This document shows, in pieces, positions 8,305 to 16,335 of a stretch of 64,000 bases of DNA. Each line of letters opens with the position of its first letter. Position 1 is the first letter of the stretch. A program made the translations under genes and the position numbers. The notes beneath the pieces are model-generated. The model made no database searches. It was not told the origin of the DNA and saw only the letters and a program-made list of their open reading frames with translations. This stretch comes from Exiguobacterium alkaliphilum 12/1 (GTDB lineage Bacteria > Bacillota > Bacilli > Exiguobacteriales > Exiguobacteriaceae), in the NCBI RefSeq assembly GCF_000714435.1, contig NZ_JJMW01000060.1, forward strand, positions 16,989 through 80,988, in the 5' to 3' direction.

Positions 8305-10089
8305 TTGATCAAAGAAGCTATTTACCATCGTGCCATGTCCCCTTTCGTTTACAAGTATGACCGGGAGACGATTCACATTCGTTTTCATACAAAAAGAAAT
8401 GATATCCAATCGGTTGACTTAATTTGGAACGATCCTTACGACTGGCACTCGGAAGATCCGGCCATGTGGAACTTCGACCCGGACAAGCCGAGCTTCTGGC
8501 GGACGTTCGAGACACCGATGGAAAAAATCGGCCACGATGACCAATACGACTATTGGTTCATCGCCGTCAAACCTCCTTTCCGTCGTCTCCGCTACGGTTT
8601 CCGTCTTCATGACGGTAATGAGACGGCCGTATTCACAGAGAAAGGCTGGTTCGAAGACAAACCGCTCGACGATACCGGTTACTACTTCTGTGTCCCGTTC
8701 ATCAATCCGATCGACATCTTCCACGCCCCGTCTTGGGTGAAAGACACGGTATGGTATCAAATCTTCCCGGACCGCTTCGGAAATGGTGACCCGTCGCTCA
8801 ATCCAGAAGAGACGCTTCCATGGAACAGCACCGAGCCGACAATCACAAACTTCTTCGGTGGGGATTTCCAAGGGGTCATCGACCATATCGACCATCTCGT
8901 CGACCTTGGCATTACCGGTATTTATTTCTGCCCGATCTTTAAAGCGACGACGAACCATAAGTACGATACGCTCGATTATATGGAAATCGATCCTCAGTTC
9001 GGGACGAAAGAGAAATTTAAAGAACTCGTCGATTTGCTTCATGCGAATGGCATCAAAGTCATGCTTGACGCTGTGTTCAACCATGTCGGTTACCATCATC
9101 CGTGGTTCCAAGACGTCGTCGAGAACGGTTCCCACTCGGAGTATCGGGATTGGTTCTACTTGCGCGACTTCCCGATCGAGACGACGCCGAAGCCGAACTA
9201 CGACACGTTCGCGTTCGAGAAGAATATGCCAAAAATCAACACCGAGCATCCTGCGCTCAAAGCTTACTTATTAGAAGTCGCCCGTTATTGGGTCGAGGAG
9301 TTCGGCATTGACGGCTGGCGTCTAGACGTCGCCAACGAAGTCGACCACGCGTTCTGGCGAGACTTCCGTCGCACCGTGAAACAAGCGAACCCGGACGCCT
9401 ACATCCTCGGTGAGATTTGGCATGACGCCCAACCGTGGCTTCAAGGCGATCAGTTCGATGCGGTCATGAACTACCCGTTCACGAACGCGAGCTTGAACTA
9501 TTTCGCGCTCGACCGGACGACGGCATCACAGTTCCGCGACGAGTTGACGCGCGTCGAGATGATGAACACGATGAACGTGAACGAAGTGACGTTCAACTTG
9601 ATCGACTCTCACGACACGCCGCGTGCCCTCACCCGGGCGAAAGGCCATAAAGGCAAGTTCAAACTCCTCATGACATCGATGCTCACGTATACGGGCAGTC
9701 CATGTATTTACTATGGAGATGAGATAGGACTCGAAGGTGAACAAGACCCGGGCTGCCGCCGCTGCATGCCATGGGACGAAGAACAAGAAGACCGTGAGTT
9801 GTTCCGTTTCACGAAGAAATTGATTCAACTTCGTAAAGAGCATCCGGTGCTCGCGAACGCAGGCTCGTATCGGTTCAATCTCGTCGATGACGAAGAGAAC
9901 GCCCTCATCATCGAGCGGTGTACGAAAGATGAGACGTACTTGATATACTTCAATAACTCAGACACGACGTCGAAGCTCAACCCGCTCTGGCATACCGGAA
10001 GCGCTTACGACTTGCTCAACGACCGCGATGTTGACTCACTTGAGCTCGAATTGGCACCATACGGGACGGCGATTTTGAAAATGAAATAA
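8305..10089 (+). CDS. Neopullulanase / cyclomaltodextrinase (GH13)
   Basis: 594 residues, no signal peptide, cytoplasmic. Residues 1-120 form the N-terminal CBM34-like domain of this subfamily. GH13 regions are DAVFNH, GWRLDVANE, LGEIWHD and LIDSHD. MPKIN is close to the MPKLN signature of neopullulanases and cyclomaltodextrinases. It would hydrolyse imported maltodextrins. The start is the TTG at 8305, 9 nt after AAAGGAA. The resulting MIKEAIYHR matches the usual N-terminus of the family, whereas the ATG at 8335 would remove it. It is divergent from mdxE and shares its operators. Confidence 0.88.
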   Translation: MIKEAIYHRAMSPFVYKYDRETIHIRFHTKRNDIQSVDLIWNDPYDWHSEDPAMWNFDPDKPSFWRTFETPMEKIGHDDQYDYWFIAVKPPFRRLRYGFRLHDGNETAVFTEKGWFEDKPLDDTGYYFCVPFINPIDIFHAPSWVKDTVWYQIFPDRFGNGDPSLNPEETLPWNSTEPTITNFFGGDFQGVIDHIDHLVDLGITGIYFCPIFKATTNHKYDTLDYMEIDPQFGTKEKFKELVDLLHANGIKVMLDAVFNHVGYHHPWFQDVVENGSHSEYRDWFYLRDFPIETTPKPNYDTFAFEKNMPKINTEHPALKAYLLEVARYWVEEFGIDGWRLDVANEVDHAFWRDFRRTVKQANPDAYILGEIWHDAQPWLQGDQFDAVMNYPFTNASLNYFALDRTTASQFRDELTRVEMMNTMNVNEVTFNLIDSHDTPRALTRAKGHKGKFKLLMTSMLTYTGSPCIYYGDEIGLEGEQDPGCRRCMPWDEEQEDRELFRFTKKLIQLRKEHPVLANAGSYRFNLVDDEENALIIERCTKDETYLIYFNNSDTTSKLNPLWHTGSAYDLLNDRDVDSLELELAPYGTAILKMK

Positions 10090-10099
10090 ATTCGGTTTG

Positions 10100-10126
10100 A
10101 CACCTGCTTCGGCGGGTGTTTTTTTT
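10100..10126 (+). terminator. Rho-independent terminator
   Basis: ACACCTGC, UUCG tetraloop and GCGGGTGT, followed by eight T, 10 bp after the neopullulanase stop. Confidence 0.85.
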
Positions 10127-10245
10127 GTTGAAAATAATTGACGATATCTCTTTCCTTTTCATTTCAAAAGGAGTAACATGACCCTTGTGATTTTTAAAAC
10201 GTAAATATTTCATAGAGAGAATTGTAGAAACAAGGGAGAATACAC

Positions 10246-11604
10246 ATGCCGAATAAAAACACCGAACAGCTCAGCCTGTTCAAAATCTCATGGCCCATCT
10301 TTATCGAGCTCGCGCTCCATATGGGGACCGGGATTATCGCGACACTCATGCTCGCCCACTATTCCGATGCCGCCGCTTCTGCCGTCGGGGTCGCCAACCA
10401 AATTTTGAACGTCTTCTTAATCGTCTTCAGCGTCACGTCGGTCGGTGCCACGATTTTGATTGGCCAAGCAATCGGCGCCAACCGGATGAAGAAGAGCCGG
10501 GACTTCGCCCGGTCCGCCGTCAGCTTGAACATGTGGCTCGGTGTCTTCATGGTCGTTTTCGTGTTCTTGTTCGGCGAGACGTTCCTTCGTCTGTTCGGCT
10601 TGTCCGACGAACTATTCGCGCACGGGATTTTATTCTTAAAGATTGTAGGGCTCTCGCTCTTCACCGAGGCGCTCATCATGGCACTGAGCGCGGTGCTCCG
10701 CAGCCACGGGATGACGAAGCACGCCATGCTCGCGACGCTCTTGATTGACGTCATCACGGCAATCGGCGCCATGCTCGCCGTCACAGGTTGGTTCGGCCTT
10801 CCGGTGACCGGTGTGGCCGGCGTCGCCTGGTCCATCGTGATCGCTCGTTTTGCCGCGATGTTACTCTTGTTTTGGATCGTCAAAAAACGGCTCATGCTTC
10901 GCTTCCCGATTAAAGAGTTGATTCGCCCGCAAGGTGACGACATCAAGGCACTCCTTCAAATCGGGGTGCCATCTGCCGGCGAGAACTTATCGTATCAGTT
11001 CTCACAAATCATCATCACTGGTTTCATCGCGACGATGGGTGAGGCGTCGCTCGCGGCGCGTGTGTACGTCATGAACTTGTCGATGCTCGCCTTTCTCCTC
11101 ACTGTCGCGATCGCCCAAGGGACACAGCTATTGATTGCACGTGACATCGGCGGTAAACGGTTCAAGGAGGCTTATACACGAGCCGTACGGACACTGAAAA
11201 TCGCCATGTTCTCGTCGCTCGTCGCCTCGCTCGGCCTCGCGGTCTTCGGAAAATCGTTGCTCGGCTTGTTCACGTCGAACCCAGACATCATCGCAGTCGG
11301 GATTCCAATCCTTTGGGCGACGCTCATCCTTGAGCCAGGGCGGGCGATGAACATCGTTCTGATGGGCTCGCTGAAAGCGGTCGGGGACGTCCGCTTCCCG
11401 GTCATGATTGGGATCGCCTCGATGTGGGGTGTCGCCGTCGTCTTCAGTTACTTGTTCGGGCTCCAGATGGGTCTCGGGATTCTCGGGATTTGGCTCGCCT
11501 TCTCACTCGACGAGTGGTTCCGCGGCTTCTTCGCCTTCCGGCGTTGGAAGTATGGCACGTGGCAACAAAAAGGGTTCCAGTTCGAAGCAAAACCAACGGC
11601 ATAA
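10246..11604 (+). CDS. MATE-family multidrug/cation exporter
   Basis: 452 residues with twelve hydrophobic helices in two homologous halves. The N-terminal half opens FKISWPIFIELALHMGTGIIATLMLAHYSD, where the PxxxE and later Gly-rich loops are typical of MATE proteins of the NorM/DinF branch. These export cationic compounds by Na+ or H+ antiport. It is monocistronic, with its own terminator and about 150 bp of leader. The substrate cannot be told from sequence. The start at 10246 follows AAGGGAGA. Confidence 0.85.
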   Translation: MPNKNTEQLSLFKISWPIFIELALHMGTGIIATLMLAHYSDAAASAVGVANQILNVFLIVFSVTSVGATILIGQAIGANRMKKSRDFARSAVSLNMWLGVFMVVFVFLFGETFLRLFGLSDELFAHGILFLKIVGLSLFTEALIMALSAVLRSHGMTKHAMLATLLIDVITAIGAMLAVTGWFGLPVTGVAGVAWSIVIARFAAMLLLFWIVKKRLMLRFPIKELIRPQGDDIKALLQIGVPSAGENLSYQFSQIIITGFIATMGEASLAARVYVMNLSMLAFLLTVAIAQGTQLLIARDIGGKRFKEAYTRAVRTLKIAMFSSLVASLGLAVFGKSLLGLFTSNPDIIAVGIPILWATLILEPGRAMNIVLMGSLKAVGDVRFPVMIGIASMWGVAVVFSYLFGLQMGLGILGIWLAFSLDEWFRGFFAFRRWKYGTWQQKGFQFEAKPTA

Positions 11605-11643
11605 CGAAAAGGGTGTAGACGACCAACGTCTACACCCTTTTCG
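11605..11643. terminator. Bidirectional terminator
   Basis: A perfect 17-bp inverted repeat (11605-11621 and 11627-11643) with a 5-nt loop begins directly at the MATE stop and serves the convergent enoyl-CoA hydratase gene too. Confidence 0.85.
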
Positions 11644-11670
11644 AATATCTCCTCCATTTGCCCACACTCT

Positions 11671-12408
11671 TTATTTTTTCGTCAAAAAGGCGTGCATCGC
11701 TTGCCGATGAATCTCGGTCTGTCCACATTTTCGTTGCCACTGAATCTCTTCTTCGAGCCCCGCCTCGAACGATTCGGTCCGGAATAGCGCCTTCATCCCT
11801 TCGACGGCGACCGGCGACTGCTTCGCGAGCGCCTCGGCGTACTCCGTCAACGCTCTTGTGTAGGCGTCATCTTCGACGAGCTCGGTGACGAGACCGAAGC
11901 GTTCCGCTTGTTCGGCGTCAATCGTTCGCCCGCTCCACATCCAGCTGAGCGCGAGGTCTGGTCGCATCAACCGCTTCAAGTGATACGGTCCGCCCGCATC
12001 CGCGACGAGTCCGATTTTAATGAACGCCGAGCTGAATTTCGTCGAGCGTGCCACGATGCGGACGTCAGCAGCAAGCGCGAGGCTGAGCCCGGCACCGGCG
12101 ACGACCCCATGGATGCCGGCGATCAGCGGTTTTTTGCACGACTCAAGCGCGCGTACGAGCGGATGATACACGTCTTCTAAATATGTCCCGTAATCGGCAT
12201 CCCCTTCAATCGTCAAGTCTTGACCGGATGAGAAGGCCCGCCCTTCCCCGACGAGCACGATGACGCGTACGTCCTCGTCAGCTACGAGGCCTTTCATCGC
12301 CTCGGTCGCCTCCTTTAAGAGCGTCTCGTTTAACGCGTTCAACTTTTCAGGCCGATTCCATTTGAGCCAGCCTACCCCGTTATGTCGCGTGATTTGAATC
12401 GTTTCCAT
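11671..12408 (-). CDS. Enoyl-CoA hydratase/isomerase family protein
   Basis: 245 residues, crotonase fold. The oxyanion-hole segments are AFSSGQDL and GVVAGAGLSLALAADVRI, and NRPEKLNALN is the usual family start. The active-site segment FIKIGLVADAGG resembles the PaaG branch (Asp, rather than the second catalytic Glu of classical hydratases). It could therefore be an isomerase-type enzyme or a short/branched acyl-CoA hydratase. It is monocistronic. A 20-bp palindrome 23 bp before the start suggests control by a TetR/FadR-like regulator of fatty-acid degradation. Confidence 0.8.
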   Translation of the reverse strand: METIQITRHNGVGWLKWNRPEKLNALNETLLKEATEAMKGLVADEDVRVIVLVGEGRAFSSGQDLTIEGDADYGTYLEDVYHPLVRALESCKKPLIAGIHGVVAGAGLSLALAADVRIVARSTKFSSAFIKIGLVADAGGPYHLKRLMRPDLALSWMWSGRTIDAEQAERFGLVTELVEDDAYTRALTEYAEALAKQSPVAVEGMKALFRTESFEAGLEEEIQWQRKCGQTEIHRQAMHAFLTKK

Positions 12409-12430
12409 GTCTATTGCTCCCCCTTCTCAT

Positions 12431-12450
12431 AAATGAATCGCTATTCATTT
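12431..12450. promoter_or_regulatory. FadR-like palindrome upstream of enoyl-CoA hydratase
   Basis: AAATGAATCGCTATTCATTT has perfect 8-bp arms. Its core TGAAT-N4-ATTCA recurs exactly at 63702 and with one mismatch at 45655 before the acyl-CoA ligase. That is reminiscent of TetR-type FadR operators of Bacillus. Confidence 0.5.
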
Positions 12451-12563
12451 CGCCATTTCGTAAACTGTTTCCTTCCTGACATGAAAATTTCGTGTGTACG
12501 ATTGCCCGACACTACCACTATTTGCTATTCTTAGAGAAGTCATTCAACGAAAGGGTGGGCTTG

Positions 12564-13028
12564 ATGCAACTGACGAACGCCGCTCGACAATTGAAGCAAC
12601 GAAACATTCCGTTCACGTTCCATACATACGTGGTGGACCCGTCGGACGTATCGGCGAGCCATGTCGCTGCGTCGATGGGAAAACCGGTCGACCAACTGTA
12701 TAAAACGATTTGTCTCGAAAGCGAACAGAAGCGCCACGCCTTCTTCCTCATCTCCGGCGACCGTGATATCGATTTAAAGGCGGCCGCGAAAGCTTGGGGC
12801 GTCAAGAAAGTCACACCTGTCCCGATGAAAGAACTTGAAGCGCTTACCGGATACATCCGCGGTGGCGTCTCACCGATCGGGGCGAAAAAAGCGTTCCCCG
12901 TCTTTTTGCACGACAGTGCGAAAGAAAAAGCAACGATCATCATTTCCGCCGGTAAACGCGGCGCCCAACTCGAACTCACGCCAGACGATTTGCTCCGTTT
13001 CACGAACGGTCGCTGGTTCACTCAATAG
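12564..13028 (+). CDS. ybaK: YbaK/EbsC Cys-tRNA(Pro) deacylase
   Basis: 154 residues, a single YbaK/ProX-like editing domain. The conserved lysine segment is LYKTICLE, and other family marks are GDRDIDLKAAAKAWG and GYIRGGVSPIGAKK. Such enzymes clear cysteine mischarged on tRNA(Pro). The start is taken as ATG 12564. The in-frame upstream stretch from 12492 is AT-rich promoter-like sequence. pssA follows 17 bp downstream and may be co-transcribed. Confidence 0.85.
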   Translation: MQLTNAARQLKQRNIPFTFHTYVVDPSDVSASHVAASMGKPVDQLYKTICLESEQKRHAFFLISGDRDIDLKAAAKAWGVKKVTPVPMKELEALTGYIRGGVSPIGAKKAFPVFLHDSAKEKATIIISAGKRGAQLELTPDDLLRFTNGRWFTQ

Positions 13029-13045
13029 AAATTGGAGGCAATATT

Positions 13046-13744
13046 ATGTGGAAAGAACGAATCCGGTCATGGGTTCCTAACTCGTTTACGTTCGGTAACT
13101 TATTTTGCGGGGTCATCGCCATCGTCTATGCGGCGCGCGGTGATTTCTCAAACGCGACGTTACTCATCATCATCGCCATGATGCTCGACAGTCTCGACGG
13201 ACGGCTCGCCCGTATGCTCGGCGTCGCCGGGGATTTCGGAAAAGAGCTCGACTCGCTCGCTGACGTCGTCACGTTCGGCGTGGCTCCAGCCTTACTCGCC
13301 TATTACACGTTCTTCATCGACTATGGCAACTACGGTCTGTTCTTCGCCGCCTTATTCCCGCTCTTCGGTGCCTATCGCCTGGCCCGGTTCAACTTGTCGG
13401 CGACGAACGTCACTGCGAGTTACTTCTCCGGTGTCCCGATCACGGCTGCAGGCGGTCTACTCGCTGTCGTCACGACGTTCGGCGATCGTGTCAGCGAACT
13501 ACTCACCCCAATCTTTTTCACGGGGCTCGCGCTCCTCATGGTGAGCCGCGTCCGCATCCCGAGTTTCAAAGAAGTGCCGCTCCCGCGTCACTCATTCATC
13601 ATCACGGTCAGCCTCGTCTACTTGACGTACATGATTTTCGCTCGTTGGAAAGAGTGGCCGTCATTCTGGTTCATCGCCGTACCGTTTTATATCCTTTTCA
13701 TCGCCTTCTCGTTCGTCAAAAAGCGGAAGAGCATGGCAAACTGA
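13046..13744 (+). CDS. pssA: CDP-diacylglycerol-serine O-phosphatidyltransferase
   Basis: 232 residues, integral membrane. The CDP-alcohol phosphotransferase motif D-G-x2-A-R-x8-G-x3-D-x3-D is complete (DGRLARMLGVAGDFG then KELDSLAD, residues about 52-73). Several hydrophobic helices follow. It makes phosphatidylserine, the precursor of phosphatidylethanolamine. No psd gene is next to it. The start at 13046 has TTGGAGG upstream. Confidence 0.9.
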   Translation: MWKERIRSWVPNSFTFGNLFCGVIAIVYAARGDFSNATLLIIIAMMLDSLDGRLARMLGVAGDFGKELDSLADVVTFGVAPALLAYYTFFIDYGNYGLFFAALFPLFGAYRLARFNLSATNVTASYFSGVPITAAGGLLAVVTTFGDRVSELLTPIFFTGLALLMVSRVRIPSFKEVPLPRHSFIITVSLVYLTYMIFARWKEWPSFWFIAVPFYILFIAFSFVKKRKSMAN

Positions 13745-13745
13745 C

Positions 13746-13775
13746 GAGCTCCTCGACATGAGGGGCTCTTTTTTT
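13746..13775 (+). terminator. Terminator after pssA
   Basis: GAGCTCCTC/GAGGGGCTC with one G-T pair and a 5-nt loop, then a run of T, starting 2 bp after the stop. Confidence 0.8.
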
Positions 13776-13786
13776 GCACGCATTCA

Positions 13787-13816
13787 TTAGACGCCCGAGT
13801 AAAACCTCTTTAGAAT
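13787..13816 (+). promoter_or_regulatory. Promoter of the cruF carotenoid arm
   Basis: TTAGAC (13787-13792) and TAGAAT (13811-13816) are 18 bp apart, located between the pssA terminator and the first carotenoid gene. Confidence 0.45.
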
Positions 13817-13834
13817 AGTATTTGAGGTGATGAA

Positions 13835-14584
13835 ATGAAAGTGTATCCATGGATTTGGAAATGGTTTGTTGTTTGGTACGTCATCGGGGTCATCTTGGTC
13901 GGTTTCGACCTGCTCCCAAGTTGGCTCGAATGGGCGAACCCGGTATTCTTGTGGCTCGCTGGCGCCATCGGAGCGTTCGTGATTGCCGACGGGGTCCGTC
14001 ACGCCAGATGGATCGTCCCGTTCATCTTTTTCGGGTCAATCGCCGTCGAGACGCTCGGTGTGAAGACGGGCTTCCCGTTCAGCGAGTATCTCTATGCCGA
14101 GGCGTTCGGTCCGACCGTGTTCGGTGTCCCGGTCACGATCGGGGCCGCTTGGCTCGCCGTCATCGGGGCAAGTTTTGCCGTGGCACGCTTTTTTAACTTT
14201 CAACGACGCACGCTCTGGCTCGTCCCGTTTCTCGCCGTCTGGCTCGACATGGCGATCGACCCGGTCGCTGCGAACGTGAAAGGGTATTGGGAATGGGCGA
14301 ACGGTGGATTATATTACGATATCCCGACGCAGAACTTCCTCGGTTGGTTCGGTCTGTCGCTCATCTTCTCGTGGGTGCTCGACCGCTACGAGGTCGAAGC
14401 CGAACCGCTCTTGTTGACGCACGGCCGCTATTTGTTCGTCATGTTGCACGCCTTGTTCGGTGTGACGGCCGTCAACGCCGGTTTGTACGGCATCGGCGTG
14501 CTCAGCATCTTGACCGCAAGCGTCATCTACTTCGAACGGAGGGTCCGCCATGATCGAGTCGAACAAAAAGAAATGGTTCAATGA
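13835..14584 (+). CDS. cruF: CruF-like carotenoid 1,2-hydratase (DUF422)
   Basis: 249 residues with about seven membrane helices. Family marks are GFPFSEYLYAEAFGPTVFGVPVTIGAAW, with ETLGVKTG before it and WLDMAIDPVAANVKGYW after it. CruF-type enzymes add water to the psi end of carotenes to give a tertiary alcohol that can then be glycosylated. In this cluster the acyltransferase and glycosyltransferase follow with overlaps of 35 and 4 bp, so the three are translated together. Whether the substrate is a C30 or C40 carotene cannot be decided from sequence. The start follows GAGGTGA. Confidence 0.8.
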   Translation: MKVYPWIWKWFVVWYVIGVILVGFDLLPSWLEWANPVFLWLAGAIGAFVIADGVRHARWIVPFIFFGSIAVETLGVKTGFPFSEYLYAEAFGPTVFGVPVTIGAAWLAVIGASFAVARFFNFQRRTLWLVPFLAVWLDMAIDPVAANVKGYWEWANGGLYYDIPTQNFLGWFGLSLIFSWVLDRYEVEAEPLLLTHGRYLFVMLHALFGVTAVNAGLYGIGVLSILTASVIYFERRVRHDRVEQKEMVQ

Positions 14585-15248
14585 CGTCTTCTCGCTTTTT
14601 GTGAAAGAGCGTCAAATCCGTCCGTTCTTCCATACGATTAACGTACGCGCCGATGACGTCCCGACCCCTGGCCTGTTCCTTGCGACCCACAGCTCGTTTT
14701 GGGACGGACTCATCCTGCTCATGCTGAATCAGCATTACTTACGACATGACGTCCACGTCTTAATGGATGAGGAAGGCTTGCGACGCTTCCCGTTCTTTCG
14801 TCATCTCGGCGCGTTTTCGATTCAAAAAGGGAACTTGTCCGAAGTGCGGGCCTCGCTCGGCTATGCGTCCGACTTGCTCGAAGCAGGCAAGTCCGTCTGG
14901 GTGTTCCCACAAGGACGGGAGTACCCGCAAGAACATCGCCCGCTCGAGATTGGCACCGGGGCGACGATGCTCCTGACGAAACCCGATGTGCGGCTCTGCG
15001 CCATCTATTATGCGTTCGAGTCACATGCCGCACCGGTCGTGTACGTCCGGTTTCGGAACTATACGGTCGTCTCAGAAACGAGACGGCTCCAAAAGCGCGA
15101 GTTGGCAGAGGCGCTCGAGCGGCTCTATGACGACACGCGCGCCGATGTCATCGAACAATCGACGAACTATGTCCCCCTCTTCCCGCCAAAGCGGAGTCTC
15201 GCGGACTGGACCGAACACCTCTTGACATTCAGGAGGGGCGGCCGATGA
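14550..15248 (+). CDS. PlsC-type acyltransferase of the carotenoid cluster
   Basis: 232 residues, 1-acyl-glycerol-3-phosphate acyltransferase fold. The catalytic HxxxxD box is HSSFWD (residues about 48-53), and the substrate-binding box is FPQGRE. It lacks the long membrane anchors of ordinary PlsC. By position it probably esterifies the sugar of a glycosylated carotenoid, as CrtO does in staphyloxanthin, rather than making phospholipid. It starts inside cruF and its stop overlaps the glycosyltransferase ATG. Confidence 0.75.
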   Translation: MIESNKKKWFNDVFSLFVKERQIRPFFHTINVRADDVPTPGLFLATHSSFWDGLILLMLNQHYLRHDVHVLMDEEGLRRFPFFRHLGAFSIQKGNLSEVRASLGYASDLLEAGKSVWVFPQGREYPQEHRPLEIGTGATMLLTKPDVRLCAIYYAFESHAAPVVYVRFRNYTVVSETRRLQKRELAEALERLYDDTRADVIEQSTNYVPLFPPKRSLADWTEHLLTFRRGGR

Positions 15249-16312
15249 TTCTATTCGCGCTGACGTTTTGTATGCTCGTCTTCACGCTCGTCAACCTGTT
15301 ATTTTTACGACCGCTCACCAAGCCCGTCGCTTCTCCCCCGACGGCCGTCTGCATCCCACTCCGGAACGAGGAGCGGAACGTCCCGAAACTGATCGCCAGC
15401 TTAAAGGAAGCCGTTCCACGTGAGAGTCACGTCTATTTATTCGAAGACCGGTCCGACGACGGTACATACGCCGCGCTCGTCCAATCGATTGCGGACGACC
15501 CCCGCTTCACCATCTTTCGTGGGGTGCCGCTCCCCGAAGGATGGGCAGGGAAGGTTCATGCCTGCCATCAGTTGGCGAGCCGGACGACGGAACCGTACCT
15601 CTTGTTCCTCGACGCCGACGTGACCATCGACCCGACGTTCATCGACCGGCTACACGGGACACGTCTGCGTGAGGGAGTCGTCTTTTTGTCCGGCTTCCCT
15701 CGTTTCCCGACCCCGACATGGCTCGGAAAACTGCTCATCCCGATGCAACACGTCTTGATCGCCCAACACTTGCCGCTGTTTTGGCGAAAAGTCCGTCACC
15801 CCGCTTTCGCCGCAGCGAACGGGATGAACGTCCTCGTCGAACGGACGAGCTATGACGAGGTCGGTGGTCATGCCTCGATTCACAACTCTTTGATTGATGA
15901 CATCGATTTATGCCGGGAGTTCAAACGGCGAAAAAAATTGACGTCGCTCGTACAAGTGTCGCCGTATATCACGTGTGACATGTATGCCACGAATGAAGAA
16001 GTATGGAACGGGTTTTCAAAAAACGTATTCAAGGGAATGAATGAATCAGTGGGCATCGCCCTTTATTTCTTTCTTTATTACGGCGTCCAAGCATCGGCGT
16101 TCGTCGCCCTACTCGTCCGGCCCGACTGGTATTCGCTCGGAGCGGTCCTCTGCGTCCTACTCGCACGGCTCGCCATCGATTTGAAATCAGGGGGAAGACA
16201 GTTTTGGTTGCATCCGTTCAGCCTCATCGCCTACTTGGCGTTGCTTGCGAGCGCGGTCATCCGTAAATGGAGACGACAACCGATCACTTGGAAAGGCCGC
16301 ATGTACCCTTAG
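15245..16312 (+). CDS. CrtQ-like family 2 glycosyltransferase
   Basis: 355 residues. An N-terminal membrane helix (LFALTFCMLVFTLVNLLFL) is followed by a GT-A domain with CIPLRNEERNV, the metal-binding DxD in LFLDADV, and the acceptor region HNSLIDDIDLCREFKR. C-terminal helices hold it at the membrane. It resembles CrtQ-type enzymes that glycosylate apo-carotenoids. ATGA overlap with the acyltransferase and a 23-bp gap to the CrtP-like gene make one operon. Confidence 0.78.
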   Translation: MILFALTFCMLVFTLVNLLFLRPLTKPVASPPTAVCIPLRNEERNVPKLIASLKEAVPRESHVYLFEDRSDDGTYAALVQSIADDPRFTIFRGVPLPEGWAGKVHACHQLASRTTEPYLLFLDADVTIDPTFIDRLHGTRLREGVVFLSGFPRFPTPTWLGKLLIPMQHVLIAQHLPLFWRKVRHPAFAAANGMNVLVERTSYDEVGGHASIHNSLIDDIDLCREFKRRKKLTSLVQVSPYITCDMYATNEEVWNGFSKNVFKGMNESVGIALYFFLYYGVQASAFVALLVRPDWYSLGAVLCVLLARLAIDLKSGGRQFWLHPFSLIAYLALLASAVIRKWRRQPITWKGRMYP

Positions 16313-16335
16313 AAAACGTTAGGAGGCACATCGCC

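Noticed and set aside
8419..9249. 276-codon minus-strand frame opposite the neopullulanase
   Set aside because: Antisense artefact of GC-rich codon use. The sense strand carries all GH13 motifs.
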